Positions 55,860 to 64,000 of a stretch of DNA of 64,000 nt are shown here, piece after piece. A model generated the notes under the pieces. That model was given only the letters and a program-made list of their open reading frames with translations. It ran no database searches and was not told the DNA's origin. The stretch's first letter is position 1, and each line of letters opens with the position of its first letter. The stretch spans positions 310,001-374,000 of the forward strand of contig NZ_JAFCLG010000001.1 of NCBI RefSeq assembly GCF_018129685.1. The letters run 5' to 3'. The stretch comes from Bradyrhizobium manausense (lineage in GTDB: Bacteria > Pseudomonadota > Alphaproteobacteria > Rhizobiales > Xanthobacteraceae). A program made the position numbers and the translations under genes.

Positions 55860-57419
55860 GTGTGGTGGTGGCTTGCCACGCCGATCACGCTTGCGCGCGC
55901 CCCCATCGATCCCAATGACAAGGTCCAGTGCGTCTCCTACGCGCCGTTCCGCGGCGAGCAGACGCCGCTCAACGCATGGACCCATATCGAGGCCGACCAG
56001 ATCGAGAAGGATCTGCGCCAGCTCAAAGAGATCACCGACTGTGTCCGCACCTACTCCATTGAGAATGGGCTCGACCAGGTGCCGGCGGTGGCGACCAAGG
56101 TCGGCGGGCTGAAGGTGATCCAGGGCATCTGGCTTGGCAGCAACCGCGCCAAGAACTTTGCGCAGGTGGCGACCGCGGTCCGCCTCACCAAGGAATTCCC
56201 CGCCACCATCTCCGCGCTCGTCGTCGGCAACGAGGTGTTGCTGCGCGGCGAGATGACGACGCAGGACCTCACCGCGATCATCCGCTCGGTGAAGGCGCAG
56301 GTCACGGTGCCCGTGACCTATGCCGACGTCTGGGAGTATTGGCTGAAGAACCGCGAGGTCTATGAGTCCGTCGACTTCGTCACCATCCACATTCTGCCTT
56401 ACTGGGAGGATGTCCCTGTCAAGGCGAAATTCGCCTCATCCCATGTCGAGACGATCCGCGAGCGCATGGCGGTGGCGTTTCCCGACAAGGAGATTCTGAT
56501 CGGTGAGACCGGCTGGCCGAGCGAAGGCCGCATGCGCGAGGGCGCGCTGCCGTCACGCACCAACCAGGCGCGAGTCGTCTCGGAGATCCTGGCACTCGCA
56601 AAGGCGCAGAAGTTTCGGGTCAACCTGATCGAGGCCTACGACCAGCCGTGGAAGCGGCGGCTCGAAGGCACTGTGGGGGGCTATTGGGGCCTGCTCGATT
56701 CCGTGCAGCGCCAGCTGAAATATCCGCCGGGTCAGCCGATCAGCAATTTCCCTTACTGGAAATGGTACATGGGATCAGGCATGGGGCTGAGCGTTCTCGT
56801 GTTCGCGGTCGCCGGCATCACGCTGCGCCGCCGGCCCTGGACGCCGCGCTTCTCGGCCTGGCTTGCCGTCGGTATCTCCGCGACGTCGGCGGGCATTCTG
56901 CTCGGGATTGCCGCCGACAAGATGTATTACGAGAGTTACGGCTGGGGCGGATGGCTGCAATGGGGCGTATTGCTGCTCGCCGGCATCTTCTCTCCGATCT
57001 TCTGCGCCCAGGCGCTCGTCATCGGCCGCAACCTGCCGAGTTTCCTCGACCTGCTCGGACCGCGCGAGGGACGGAAATGGTCGAAGCTCTCGGCGGTGCT
57101 TGGCCTGACCCTGGCGGTGACGGCGGTGATCGCAGCCGAGACAGCGCTCGGCTTCGTGTTCGACCCGCGCTACCGCGACTTCCCATATGCCTCGCTGACG
57201 ATGGCGGTGGTGCCGTTCGCGCTGCTGATGCTGAACCGGCCGCAGATCGGCGTGCGCCCGATCGCGGAAGCCGTGTTCGCAGGGCTGCTGGCGCTATCGG
57301 CTGTTTATGTGATCCTGAACGAGGGCCGCGAGAACTGGCAGGCGATGTGGACCTGCGCGATCTATCTGTTGTTCGCGCTTACGCTGTGGCGGGCGCGGGC
57401 CGAGCAAAGCCAAGGATGA
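55860..57419 (+). CDS. ndvC: Membrane GH17-type glucanosyltransferase NdvC
   Basis: At least 519 residues. GH17-like catalytic domain about 20-290 with putative Glu125 (VVGNEV) and Glu216 (IGETGWPS), the same pattern as the N-terminus of NdvB; then several membrane helices (about 315-510). The product resembles yeast beta-1,3-glucanosyltransferases and is thought to branch or close the cyclic glucan with NdvB. The GTG start given cuts the first hydrophobic helix: the frame is open back to 55773 and adds 'LALLLVSLGAIAA' before it. A start at ATT 55803, with GGAGG upstream, would complete the helix. The 3' end overlaps a convergent gene by 41 bases. Confidence 0.9.
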   Translation: MWWWLATPITLARAPIDPNDKVQCVSYAPFRGEQTPLNAWTHIEADQIEKDLRQLKEITDCVRTYSIENGLDQVPAVATKVGGLKVIQGIWLGSNRAKNFAQVATAVRLTKEFPATISALVVGNEVLLRGEMTTQDLTAIIRSVKAQVTVPVTYADVWEYWLKNREVYESVDFVTIHILPYWEDVPVKAKFASSHVETIRERMAVAFPDKEILIGETGWPSEGRMREGALPSRTNQARVVSEILALAKAQKFRVNLIEAYDQPWKRRLEGTVGGYWGLLDSVQRQLKYPPGQPISNFPYWKWYMGSGMGLSVLVFAVAGITLRRRPWTPRFSAWLAVGISATSAGILLGIAADKMYYESYGWGGWLQWGVLLLAGIFSPIFCAQALVIGRNLPSFLDLLGPREGRKWSKLSAVLGLTLAVTAVIAAETALGFVFDPRYRDFPYASLTMAVVPFALLMLNRPQIGVRPIAEAVFAGLLALSAVYVILNEGRENWQAMWTCAIYLLFALTLWRARAEQSQG

Positions 57420-57759
57420 GCAGGCCGATCGCAAGGCCCGCCAGCACGATGTTGTAAAGCACGATGCCAAGGCCGGCCGCGACCACGCCGAGCGTCAGCA
57501 GCACGATCGAGGGCCGCATCAGGTTCAGCGTCGCGATCACAAGCGCGACGATGCCGAACACCGAGTTCTTGAACAGCGACGTCGACACTGAGCGCGCTTT
57601 GCAGATCACGGTCTGCAAGCCGGCGTCGCATGCGAGCGCCACCGTCGAGAACTCGATCGCGAGATAGCGCACATAGAGCGCCCAGCCGACGGTGACGAAA
57701 CCGACGACGATGAGAAACTGGACCTGATAAGGCGTGAGGCGAAACGGCTTCTTTGTCAT
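57379..57759 (-). CDS. Four-helix membrane protein, unknown
   Basis: A 126-residue inner-membrane protein with about four helices ('YQVQFLIVVGFVTVGWALYVRYLA', 'FKNSVFGIVALVIATLNLM', 'PSIVLLTLGVVAAGLGIVLYNIVLAGLAIGLLILGF') and two cysteines between the first and second helix. Start at MTKKPFRLTPY. Its end overlaps the end of ndvC by 41 bases on the other strand. I do not recognise a function; neighbours suggest no clear link. Confidence 0.78.
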   Translation of the reverse strand: MTKKPFRLTPYQVQFLIVVGFVTVGWALYVRYLAIEFSTVALACDAGLQTVICKARSVSTSLFKNSVFGIVALVIATLNLMRPSIVLLTLGVVAAGLGIVLYNIVLAGLAIGLLILGFARPAPATA

Positions 57760-58156
57760 GCGGCGCAATATGGTCGGGATGTCAGGTGGGAGCAACAGGG
57801 GTGCACGGATTTTTGCACTACGGCCGCTGCTGCATTGTTCGTCGGCAGGACGAGGCGCCGAAGCCGTAGCGATACGGAATTGCGATAACACCGACCTTGC
57901 CTCAGATTTGCCTCGACGCGCGGGCGTGACTGCTGATTCGATCAGGATCAGATCATGTCGCTCAAGAACGCGACTACGAGGACACGAGCGGGGACGGCGA
58001 TGACTGAGGCGTTGCAGATCAATTTTGCGCTTTGGGGCATGATCATTTGCGCGGCAATCAAGATCAGCCATATGGTCGCCGCCTTCTGACGGCGCGGCAT
58101 GGCGTCCGACGAGGGGGCGTTCGCGTCGTCAATTTCAATCAAAAGCTCTGATTGTC
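57760..58156. other. Gap between a membrane gene and the SPOR gene
   Basis: 397 bases. Apart from one possible 29-44 residue membrane peptide on the plus strand (57955-58089), I see no gene, repeat or terminator. Confidence 0.4.
57955..58089 (+). CDS. Possible very small membrane peptide
   Basis: A 44-codon frame; the second Met (58000) gives 29 residues with one hydrophobic helix 'LQINFALWGMIICAAIKIS'. Similar tiny single-helix proteins occur in Bradyrhizobium, as far as I recall, but nothing in the sequence proves expression. Confidence 0.35.
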   Translation: MSLKNATTRTRAGTAMTEALQINFALWGMIICAAIKISHMVAAF

Positions 58157-59551
58157 CTAGCGTCTGAAGAACGACGATAGCGTCGATCCCGCGGACGCCG
58201 TTTCCGGCTTGGCTGCGGGCGCGGCAGGCTGCGGTGCGGGGGCGGCCTCTTCGCGCCTTGACGAGCGCTTGGAGGAATAGCCGCGACGGTGCTTGTCCGG
58301 CTTCGCGGCGGGCCCCGGCGCCGGGGCGGTTTCGGCTTGCGGCACCTGGTCCTGATTTTTCTCGGAACTCTTGTCCTGACTCTTATCCTGGTTCTTGTCT
58401 TGACTCTTGTCTTGGCCCTTGTCCGAGCCTCCGCGCATCGACAGGCGCTGGCCGTCGAACACGGTTGTCTCGCAATGGCGGTCATTCTCGGCAAGGCCTG
58501 CGCAGAGTCTGGCAGCGGCCGCCGCATTGACCAGCGGGCCGGCGCCGAGGCGAAGCTGCATGCCGAGGCCGTTATTGCCTTCCTTGATCATGATGATCGG
58601 CCGAAGTGCGGCGATCTCCGGATTGGATTTGGACAGGCCGCGCCAGAGTGCGCGCAGGCCGTCGACCGAATTCGCACTGCCGAGGTCGATGGCAAAGCGT
58701 GTCTGCTGGACCGTGATCGCAGAGGACTCAGGCTCGGTCGTCTCCTGCGGCTTGGCCGATGCGGCGGCGATCTCGGTCGGGGCCGGCTCGGGCTTCTTCT
58801 CGGCGGTCTCGGTTTGGACCAGTTTTGACGCGGCCGGATCAGGCGGCGCCATGATCGATTTGGAAGCGACGAGCGGAACGGTCGGCAGCGCCGCAGGCGG
58901 GGGCGGTGACTGCGGCATGAGCGACGAGCCCGCCGCCGTCTGCGGCGGCGGGCTCGACTGATCCTTTGCAGCCTCTTTCGAACCGTCCTTGATCAACGCG
59001 TCCTTGTTCGCACTTTCCTTGGGCTCCCTGCCAGGGCTCACGCGCGGCTTGTCGACCAGCGCGGCCGCAGTCGAGGAGACGGGTGCGACCTCAGGTGCCG
59101 GCTGCGCGGCGGCGACGGACGCGTCCTGCGGCTTCGAGGCCGGCGCCTGTTGCGATGTCGCGTTCTGCTTGGCGATGGCGCCAGTGACGGAATCAAGCCC
59201 TTGCTCGAGTACGCTCACGCGCGAATACAGCCGGTCGCGATCGCTGTTCAGGGTCTCGATGGCGGAGGCGAGGCGGCGGGCTTCGAGCTGGCTTTCCTTG
59301 GTCAACACCTGCAGCCGGTCGGACTGGCGTGCGAGATCGGCAGCGGCGACCTGGTCGCGCCGCCAGCCGAGCTGGGCCTGATTGGCCATGACGGCAACCA
59401 CGACGGCACCGACGGCGGCCACGCCCCATGAGCCCAGTCGCCACAGCATACGTCGATCGAGGGCGTTTTCCTCGGCCAAAAGTCCGGAGAACAGCCCGCC
59501 GGTCTCCTTGTCGCCGAAGGCATCCGCCAGTGGGTCGGAATCCTTTGCCAT
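58157..59551 (-). CDS. Membrane-anchored SPOR-domain protein with lysine-rich repeat
   Basis: A 464-residue protein: short cytosolic N-terminus, one membrane helix (about 40-58), a coiled-coil-like segment 70-125 ('DLARQSDRLQVLTKESQLEARRLASAIETLNSDRDRLYSRVSVLEQGL'), a long Pro/Ala/Ser-rich linker, then a SPOR-like domain (about 275-365, 'QTRFAIDLGSANSVDGLRALWRGLSKSNPEIAALRPIIMIKEGNNGLGMQLRLG'). SPOR domains bind peptidoglycan at division sites. Residues 376-402 are a repeat of DK(S/N/G)Q. A role at the septum or cell wall is inferred. Divergent from glmU. Confidence 0.83.
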   Translation of the reverse strand: MAKDSDPLADAFGDKETGGLFSGLLAEENALDRRMLWRLGSWGVAAVGAVVVAVMANQAQLGWRRDQVAAADLARQSDRLQVLTKESQLEARRLASAIETLNSDRDRLYSRVSVLEQGLDSVTGAIAKQNATSQQAPASKPQDASVAAAQPAPEVAPVSSTAAALVDKPRVSPGREPKESANKDALIKDGSKEAAKDQSSPPPQTAAGSSLMPQSPPPPAALPTVPLVASKSIMAPPDPAASKLVQTETAEKKPEPAPTEIAAASAKPQETTEPESSAITVQQTRFAIDLGSANSVDGLRALWRGLSKSNPEIAALRPIIMIKEGNNGLGMQLRLGAGPLVNAAAAARLCAGLAENDRHCETTVFDGQRLSMRGGSDKGQDKSQDKNQDKSQDKSSEKNQDQVPQAETAPAPGPAAKPDKHRRGYSSKRSSRREEAAPAPQPAAPAAKPETASAGSTLSSFFRR

Positions 59552-59715
59552 GAACGTTGAGTGCCCAGCCCTGTCTGGCGTCCCCGAATCAATCAAGGAA
59601 CATTAACAGGAAAACCCACTCGCACTTGAATTCCGGGCGTTTGCGGGGGTAGCAAGGCAACGGCTTGTCGCCCGTCGATGTGACGATCGATTCGGCCATA
59701 TTTGACAGGATTGCG

Positions 59716-61071
59716 ATGACCGCCCGCTCAAGCCTCACGATCGTGCTCGCCGCCGGCGAAGGCACGCGCATGCGATCCAGCCTGCCGAAAGTGTTGCATC
59801 CCGTCGCACATCAGACGCTGCTGGCCCATGTGCTCGGCGCCGCGCCGAGTGGAACCGGCACCACTCTTGCGGTCGTGATCGGTCCCGATCACCAGGCGGT
59901 CGCCGACGAGGCAAAACGCATTCGCCCCGACGCGCTCATCTTCGTGCAGCGCGAACGGCTTGGCACGGCGCATGCCGTGCTTGCGGCGCGAGAGGCCATC
60001 GCGCGCGGTGCGGACGATGTTCTGATCGCGTTCGGCGACACGCCGCTGATCTCGGCCCAAACCTTCGCACGGCTGCGCGCGCCACTCGCGAGCGGTGCGG
60101 CGATCGCCGCGCTCGGCTTCCGCGCGGCGGATCCGACCGGCTACGGCCGCTTCATCGTCGAGGGCAATCGCCTGGTCGCGATCCGTGAGCACGCCGATGC
60201 CAGCGCCGAGGAGCGCAGGATCGATCTGTGCAATGCCGGCGTGATGGCGATCGATGGGCGCCGCGCGCTCGCGATCCTCGACAAGATCGGCAATGCAAAT
60301 TCCAAAGGCGAGTTTTATCTGACCGACGCGGTCGGCCTGACCAACGACAATGGATGGGAGTCCGTGGTGATCGAGACCAGCGAGGACGAAGTGCGCGGCA
60401 TCAACACCAAGGCCCAGCTCGCGGAAGCAGAAGCCGTCATGCAGGCGCGGCTGCGCAAGGCCGCAATGGAGGCCGGCGTCACGTTGATCGCCCCGGAAAC
60501 CGTCTTTCTCGCCGCCGACACCGTGTTCGGCAAGGACGTCACCATCGAGCCGTTCGTGGTGATTGGCCCCGGCGTGTCGATCGCCGACGGCACCGTGATC
60601 CACTCCTTCTCGCACATCGTCGAGACCACGCTCGGCAAGAAGGTCTCGATCGGCCCATACGCGCGGCTGCGGCCAGGCACTTCGCTGGGCGACGGCGCGC
60701 GGATCGGCAATTTCGTCGAGACCAAGGCCGCGACGCTGGAGGCCGGCGTCAAGGTCAACCATCTGTCTTACATCGGGGACGCCACCGTCGGCGCCAATTC
60801 CAACATCGGTGCCGGCACCATCACCTGCAATTACGATGGCTTCAAGAAGCACAAGACGGTGATCGGGCAGGGCGCCTTCGTCGGCACCAACTCGTCACTC
60901 GTCGCGCCCGTGAAGATCGGCAACGGCGCCTATATCGGCTCGGGCTCGGTGATCACACGCGACGTGCCCGATGATGCGATGGCGCTGGAGCGCAACCAGC
61001 AGACCATCAGGGAAGGCGGCGCGGCGCGCTATCGCGAGATGAAGACGGGCGGCAAGAAAACTGAAAAGTAG
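59716..61071 (+). CDS. glmU: Bifunctional GlcNAc-1-P uridyltransferase / GlcN-1-P acetyltransferase
   Basis: GlmU, 451 residues, makes UDP-GlcNAc for peptidoglycan and lipopolysaccharide. The N-terminal pyrophosphorylase domain opens '[20 protein letters not shown]' with 'FGDTPLIS' and 'GEFYLTDAV'; the C-terminal left-handed beta-helix acetyltransferase carries hexapeptide repeats from about 265 ('[19 protein letters not shown]') and the active-site block '[28 protein letters not shown]'. Start at MTARSSL. glmS, the preceding pathway enzyme, is 0.5 kb downstream. Confidence 0.97.
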   Translation: MTARSSLTIVLAAGEGTRMRSSLPKVLHPVAHQTLLAHVLGAAPSGTGTTLAVVIGPDHQAVADEAKRIRPDALIFVQRERLGTAHAVLAAREAIARGADDVLIAFGDTPLISAQTFARLRAPLASGAAIAALGFRAADPTGYGRFIVEGNRLVAIREHADASAEERRIDLCNAGVMAIDGRRALAILDKIGNANSKGEFYLTDAVGLTNDNGWESVVIETSEDEVRGINTKAQLAEAEAVMQARLRKAAMEAGVTLIAPETVFLAADTVFGKDVTIEPFVVIGPGVSIADGTVIHSFSHIVETTLGKKVSIGPYARLRPGTSLGDGARIGNFVETKAATLEAGVKVNHLSYIGDATVGANSNIGAGTITCNYDGFKKHKTVIGQGAFVGTNSSLVAPVKIGNGAYIGSGSVITRDVPDDAMALERNQQTIREGGAARYREMKTGGKKTEK

Positions 61072-61151
61072 TCTGGGGCATGGGCGGCCGAATGCCGCCC
61101 GCTCGGCGTTGCCTTAGTGCTTGCCTTGGTCCTGGCGGGTAGGGACTTTCG

Positions 61152-61382
61152 CTAGTCGTCGTCGGCGACTTCCGAGAACATCGCGCGCATCAGGCGCCAG
61201 CCACGTGACCTGGCGCGCTTTGCTGGTTCGCCGGCAGCCTGCGTGACGAGGACAGGCTTGCTTTCCTTGCCTCGCTCCATGGCGCGCTGAGGCGGCGGCC
61301 AATGCGCAAGATGCGTTCCGGTGGTTTCGCTGGCGCTCACCGACAGCGATGACAAACCTCTACGGTCGGACGAGCCTTTCAT
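61152..61382 (-). CDS. Small basic protein, unknown
   Basis: A 76-residue protein, Ser/Arg-rich N-terminus ('MKGSSDRRGLSSLSVSASETTG') and basic C-terminal part ending 'RGWRLMRAMFSEVADDD'. GGAGG ten bases before the ATG supports expression. No signal, membrane segment or known motif. It lies on the minus strand between glmU and glmS. Confidence 0.6.
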   Translation of the reverse strand: MKGSSDRRGLSSLSVSASETTGTHLAHWPPPQRAMERGKESKPVLVTQAAGEPAKRARSRGWRLMRAMFSEVADDD

Positions 61383-61590
61383 GGCTTGAATCCTCCTGAC
61401 CCGCAAATCGTTGGTCAAACTTATTGACAATGAGTTAATAAAGCCGTCCGCATCGACGCAGGTGCTTGCGGCCGTCGGACGCTGTCGCAATCGGTCATAA
61501 TTATTGAGTATCTGGTTCCTTAGGAACTTGGCTAAAAACCGAGCGCGTCGTTTAGGCGATTTTTCGACGATTTGGGGGATATTGATCCGC

Positions 61591-63417
61591 ATGTGCGGGA
61601 TTGTCGGCATTCTCGGGCGCGAGCCGGTTGCAGAGCAATTGGTGGACTCGCTCAAACGTCTTGAATATCGCGGCTACGATTCCGCGGGCGTCGCCACGCT
61701 TGAGGGCAAGCATATCGAGCGCCGGCGCGCCGAGGGCAAGCTGAAGAATCTCGAGAAGCGGCTGGAAGCCGAGCCGCTGAAGGGCACGACCGGCATCGGC
61801 CATACCCGCTGGGCCACGCATGGCAAGCCGACCGTCAATAACGCCCATCCGCATGCGACCGATCGGGTTGCGGTGGTCCACAACGGCATCATCGAGAATT
61901 TCCGCGAGCTGCGCGAAGAGCTCGAGAAGAAGGGCGCGGTGTTTCAGACCGAGACCGACACCGAGATCGTGCTGCACCTCGTCGACGATCTCCTGGCGCG
62001 GGGCAACAAGCCGGTCGAAGCGGTGAAGCTGGCGCTGACACGGCTGCGCGGCGCCTTTGCCCTCGGCTTCATCTTCGCCGGCGACGGCGACCTCATGATC
62101 GGCGCCCGCAACGGCCCGCCGCTGGCGATCGGCTATGGCGACGGCGAGATGTATCTCGGCTCGGACGCGATTGCGCTTGGTCCATTCACCGATACGATCA
62201 GCTATCTCGAGGACGGCGACTGGGCCGTGCTGACCCGCAAGAGCGCCACGATCTTCGATAAGGACGGCCACGCCGTCCAGCGCGACAAGATCAAGCACGC
62301 CGCCTCGACCTCGCTGGTCGACAAGGCCAACTACCGCCACTTCATGGCCAAGGAGATCCACGAGCAGCCGGAAGTGGTCGGCCACACCCTGGCGCGCTAT
62401 GTCGACATGGCGACCGAGCGCGTGTCGCTGCCGGTCAAGCTGCCGTTCGACTTCAAGGACATCCAGCGCATCAACATCACGGCCTGCGGCACCGCGAGCT
62501 ACGCCGGCATCGTTGCAAAGTACTGGTTCGAGCGCTTTGCGCGTGTGCCGGTCGAGGTCGATGTCGCCTCCGAATTCCGCTACCGCGAAGCGCCCTTGCG
62601 CAAGGGCGATCTTGCGGTCTTCATCTCGCAATCCGGCGAGACCGCCGACACGCTCGCGGCGCTGCGCTATGCCAAGGCGGAGGGCGCGCACACGATTGCC
62701 GTGGTCAACGTGCCGACTTCGACGATCGCGCGCGAAAGCGAGACCGTGCTGCAGACGCTCGCCGGCCCCGAGATCGGCGTTGCCTCGACCAAGGCTTTCA
62801 CTTGTCAGCTCATGGTGCTGGCCAATCTCGCCATCGCGGCCGGCAAGGCCCGCGGTGTCTTGTCCGATGAGGACGAGACCAAGCTGGTCCACGGCCTCGT
62901 CGAGATTCCGCGTCTCATGTCGGACGCGCTCACCACCGAGCCCCAGATCGAGAAGCTCGCGCAGCGCATCGCCAAGTCGCGCGATGTACTCTATCTCGGC
63001 CGCGGCACCAGCTTCCCGCTGGCGCTCGAAGGCGCGTTGAAGCTGAAGGAAATCTCCTACATTCACGCCGAAGGCTACGCTGCCGGCGAGCTGAAACACG
63101 GCCCGATCGCGCTGATCGACGAGACCATGCCCGTCGTGGTGATCGCGCCCTACGACCGCGTGTTCGAAAAGACCGTCTCCAACATGCAGGAGGTCGCCGC
63201 CCGCGGCGGCAACATCATCCTGATGACCGACGCCAAGGGGGCAGCCGAGGCAACGGTGAATTCGCTCGTCACCATCGTCATGCCTGACATGGCCGCGGCG
63301 TTCACGCCGATGGTCTACGCCGTCCCTGTGCAACTGCTCGCCTATCATACGGCGGTGGTCATGGGCACGGACGTCGATCAGCCGCGCAATCTCGCGAAAT
63401 CAGTGACGGTGGAATAG
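61591..63417 (+). CDS. glmS: Glutamine-fructose-6-phosphate aminotransferase
   Basis: GlmS, 608 residues, converts fructose-6-phosphate and glutamine to glucosamine-6-phosphate, the entry to amino-sugar synthesis. Cys2 of MCGIVGILG is the glutaminase nucleophile; 'GIGHTRWATHGKP' and 'VVHNGIIENF' are further N-terminal blocks. Two SIS isomerase domains follow ('ACGTASYAGIVAKYWFE', 'ISQSGETADTLAALRYAK', 'LGRGTSFPLALEGALKLKEISYIHAEGYAAGELKHGP'), ending 'NLAKSVTVE'. Start is fixed by Cys2. No ribozyme-like leader is recognised in the 208 bases upstream. Confidence 0.98.
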   Translation: MCGIVGILGREPVAEQLVDSLKRLEYRGYDSAGVATLEGKHIERRRAEGKLKNLEKRLEAEPLKGTTGIGHTRWATHGKPTVNNAHPHATDRVAVVHNGIIENFRELREELEKKGAVFQTETDTEIVLHLVDDLLARGNKPVEAVKLALTRLRGAFALGFIFAGDGDLMIGARNGPPLAIGYGDGEMYLGSDAIALGPFTDTISYLEDGDWAVLTRKSATIFDKDGHAVQRDKIKHAASTSLVDKANYRHFMAKEIHEQPEVVGHTLARYVDMATERVSLPVKLPFDFKDIQRINITACGTASYAGIVAKYWFERFARVPVEVDVASEFRYREAPLRKGDLAVFISQSGETADTLAALRYAKAEGAHTIAVVNVPTSTIARESETVLQTLAGPEIGVASTKAFTCQLMVLANLAIAAGKARGVLSDEDETKLVHGLVEIPRLMSDALTTEPQIEKLAQRIAKSRDVLYLGRGTSFPLALEGALKLKEISYIHAEGYAAGELKHGPIALIDETMPVVVIAPYDRVFEKTVSNMQEVAARGGNIILMTDAKGAAEATVNSLVTIVMPDMAAAFTPMVYAVPVQLLAYHTAVVMGTDVDQPRNLAKSVTVE

Positions 63418-63496
63418 GCAGAACGGATCAGGTCGCGCTCTTCCAAAACCTGCTAGAAGCTCCTAGCTTGGACGAAGCGACTGACCTGGAACCCGA

Positions 63497-64000
63497 ATGA
63501 CCACCCGCGACGACGCGCCTGCGCCTCTTGATCCCGCCCCGGAACCTCATACCGGCCTGATGGGCCGTTTTCGCAATTATTTCCTGACCGGACTGATCGT
63601 TACCGGACCGATTGCGATCACGCTGTATCTGGTCTGGTGGTTCGTCACCTGGGTCGACGGCGTGGTGCGGCCATTCGTTCCACTGGCCTATCGGCCGGAA
63701 ACCTACTTGCCCTATGGCGTTCCCGGCTGGGGACTGATTGTCGCTTTCTTCACGCTGACACTGGTCGGCTTCCTTGCCGCCAACCTGATCGGCCGCACGT
63801 TGGTTGATGTCGGCGAGACCTTCCTCGGCCGGATTCCGGCGGTGCGCGCGATTTATCGCGGCCTGAAGCAGGTTTTCGAGACCTTGTTCTCGGGCAAGGG
63901 TTCGAGCTTCCGAAAAGTGGGTCTCGTGGAGTTTCCATCGCCCGGCATGTGGTCGATCGTGCTGATCTCGCAATCGCCGAATGAAGAGGTTTCGCGAAGC
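63497..64000 (+). CDS. DUF502 membrane protein, cut by the window end
   Basis: The first 168 codons of a protein that runs off the end. Residues 1-25 are hydrophilic, then two membrane helices ('YFLTGLIVTGPIAITLYLVWWFVTWV' and 'GWGLIVAFFTLTLVGFLAANLIG') and the family block 'GETFLGRIPAVRAIYRGLKQVFETLFSGKGSSFRKVGLVEFPSPGMWSI', characteristic of DUF502. Full members are about 200-250 residues. Function unknown; the gene starts 79 bases after glmS on the same strand and may be cotranscribed. Confidence 0.85.
   Translation, partial: MTTRDDAPAPLDPAPEPHTGLMGRFRNYFLTGLIVTGPIAITLYLVWWFVTWVDGVVRPFVPLAYRPETYLPYGVPGWGLIVAFFTLTLVGFLAANLIGRTLVDVGETFLGRIPAVRAIYRGLKQVFETLFSGKGSSFRKVGLVEFPSPGMWSIVLISQSPNEEVSRS

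Noticed and set aside
61383..61590. glmS ribozyme or riboswitch upstream of glmS
   Set aside because: No core of the glmS ribozyme is recognisable, and it is a Gram-positive feature; only a short GTTCC-TTA-GGAAC palindrome is present.

Overview
The window is about 64 kb of high-GC chromosome from an alphaproteobacterium of the Rhizobiales, most likely Bradyrhizobium. The evidence is the ndvB/ndvD/ndvC group for cyclic beta-(1,3),(1,6)-glucan (positions 52-57 kb), an alphaproteobacterial direct-repeat LexA site before ssb, intergenic palindromes of the kind scattered through Bradyrhizobium genomes, and protein sequences typical of the genus. I see no insertion sequence, prophage or CRISPR array. 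Most genes are ordinary chromosomal housekeeping or small lineage-specific genes.

Layout. 0.2-8 kb: HAD hydrolase, a YcxB-like membrane protein, a truncated DinB gene, uvrA, an outer-membrane porin with a leftover porin 3' end beside it, ssb behind a LexA-type box, a small tyrosine phosphatase and a DUF2306 protein. 8-17 kb: gyrA, kup, coaD, two tandem cyclophilins, queA. 17-23 kb: asd behind what looks like a threonine/lysine attenuator (leader peptide plus terminator), a PepSY protein, a TetR regulator, a patatin lipoprotein and tgt. Two copies of one 21-bp palindrome sit at the PepSY and patatin promoters. 23-37 kb: YVTN beta-propeller plus DUF305 pair, cysteine synthase, orphan BrnA antitoxin, caspase-fold protein, EamA transporter, RidA, secreted proteins, a formyltransferase-fold protein, acetoacetyl-CoA synthetase, AI-2E-family transporter, Nudix and YciI proteins.

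37.5-49 kb: a ten-gene minus-strand operon (Dabb protein, maleylacetate reductase, amidohydrolase, 3-hydroxyisobutyrate-dehydrogenase-like enzyme, hydroxyquinol-type dioxygenase, GlcD-like FAD oxidase and a complete ribose-type ABC transporter) facing a LysR regulator. It looks like uptake of a compound and its breakdown through hydroxyquinol and maleylacetate to 3-oxoadipate, with the upstream chemistry unknown.

49-64 kb: small unknown proteins (one of 56 residues), tRNA-Lys(UUU) with an inverted 17-bp piece of itself nearby, the cyclic-glucan genes, a SPOR-domain protein, glmU, a small unknown gene, glmS, and a DUF502 membrane protein cut by the window end. GlmS and GlmU together make UDP-GlcNAc for the cell wall. 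QueA and Tgt both serve queuosine in tRNA; Tgt here lacks all four usual zinc ligands.
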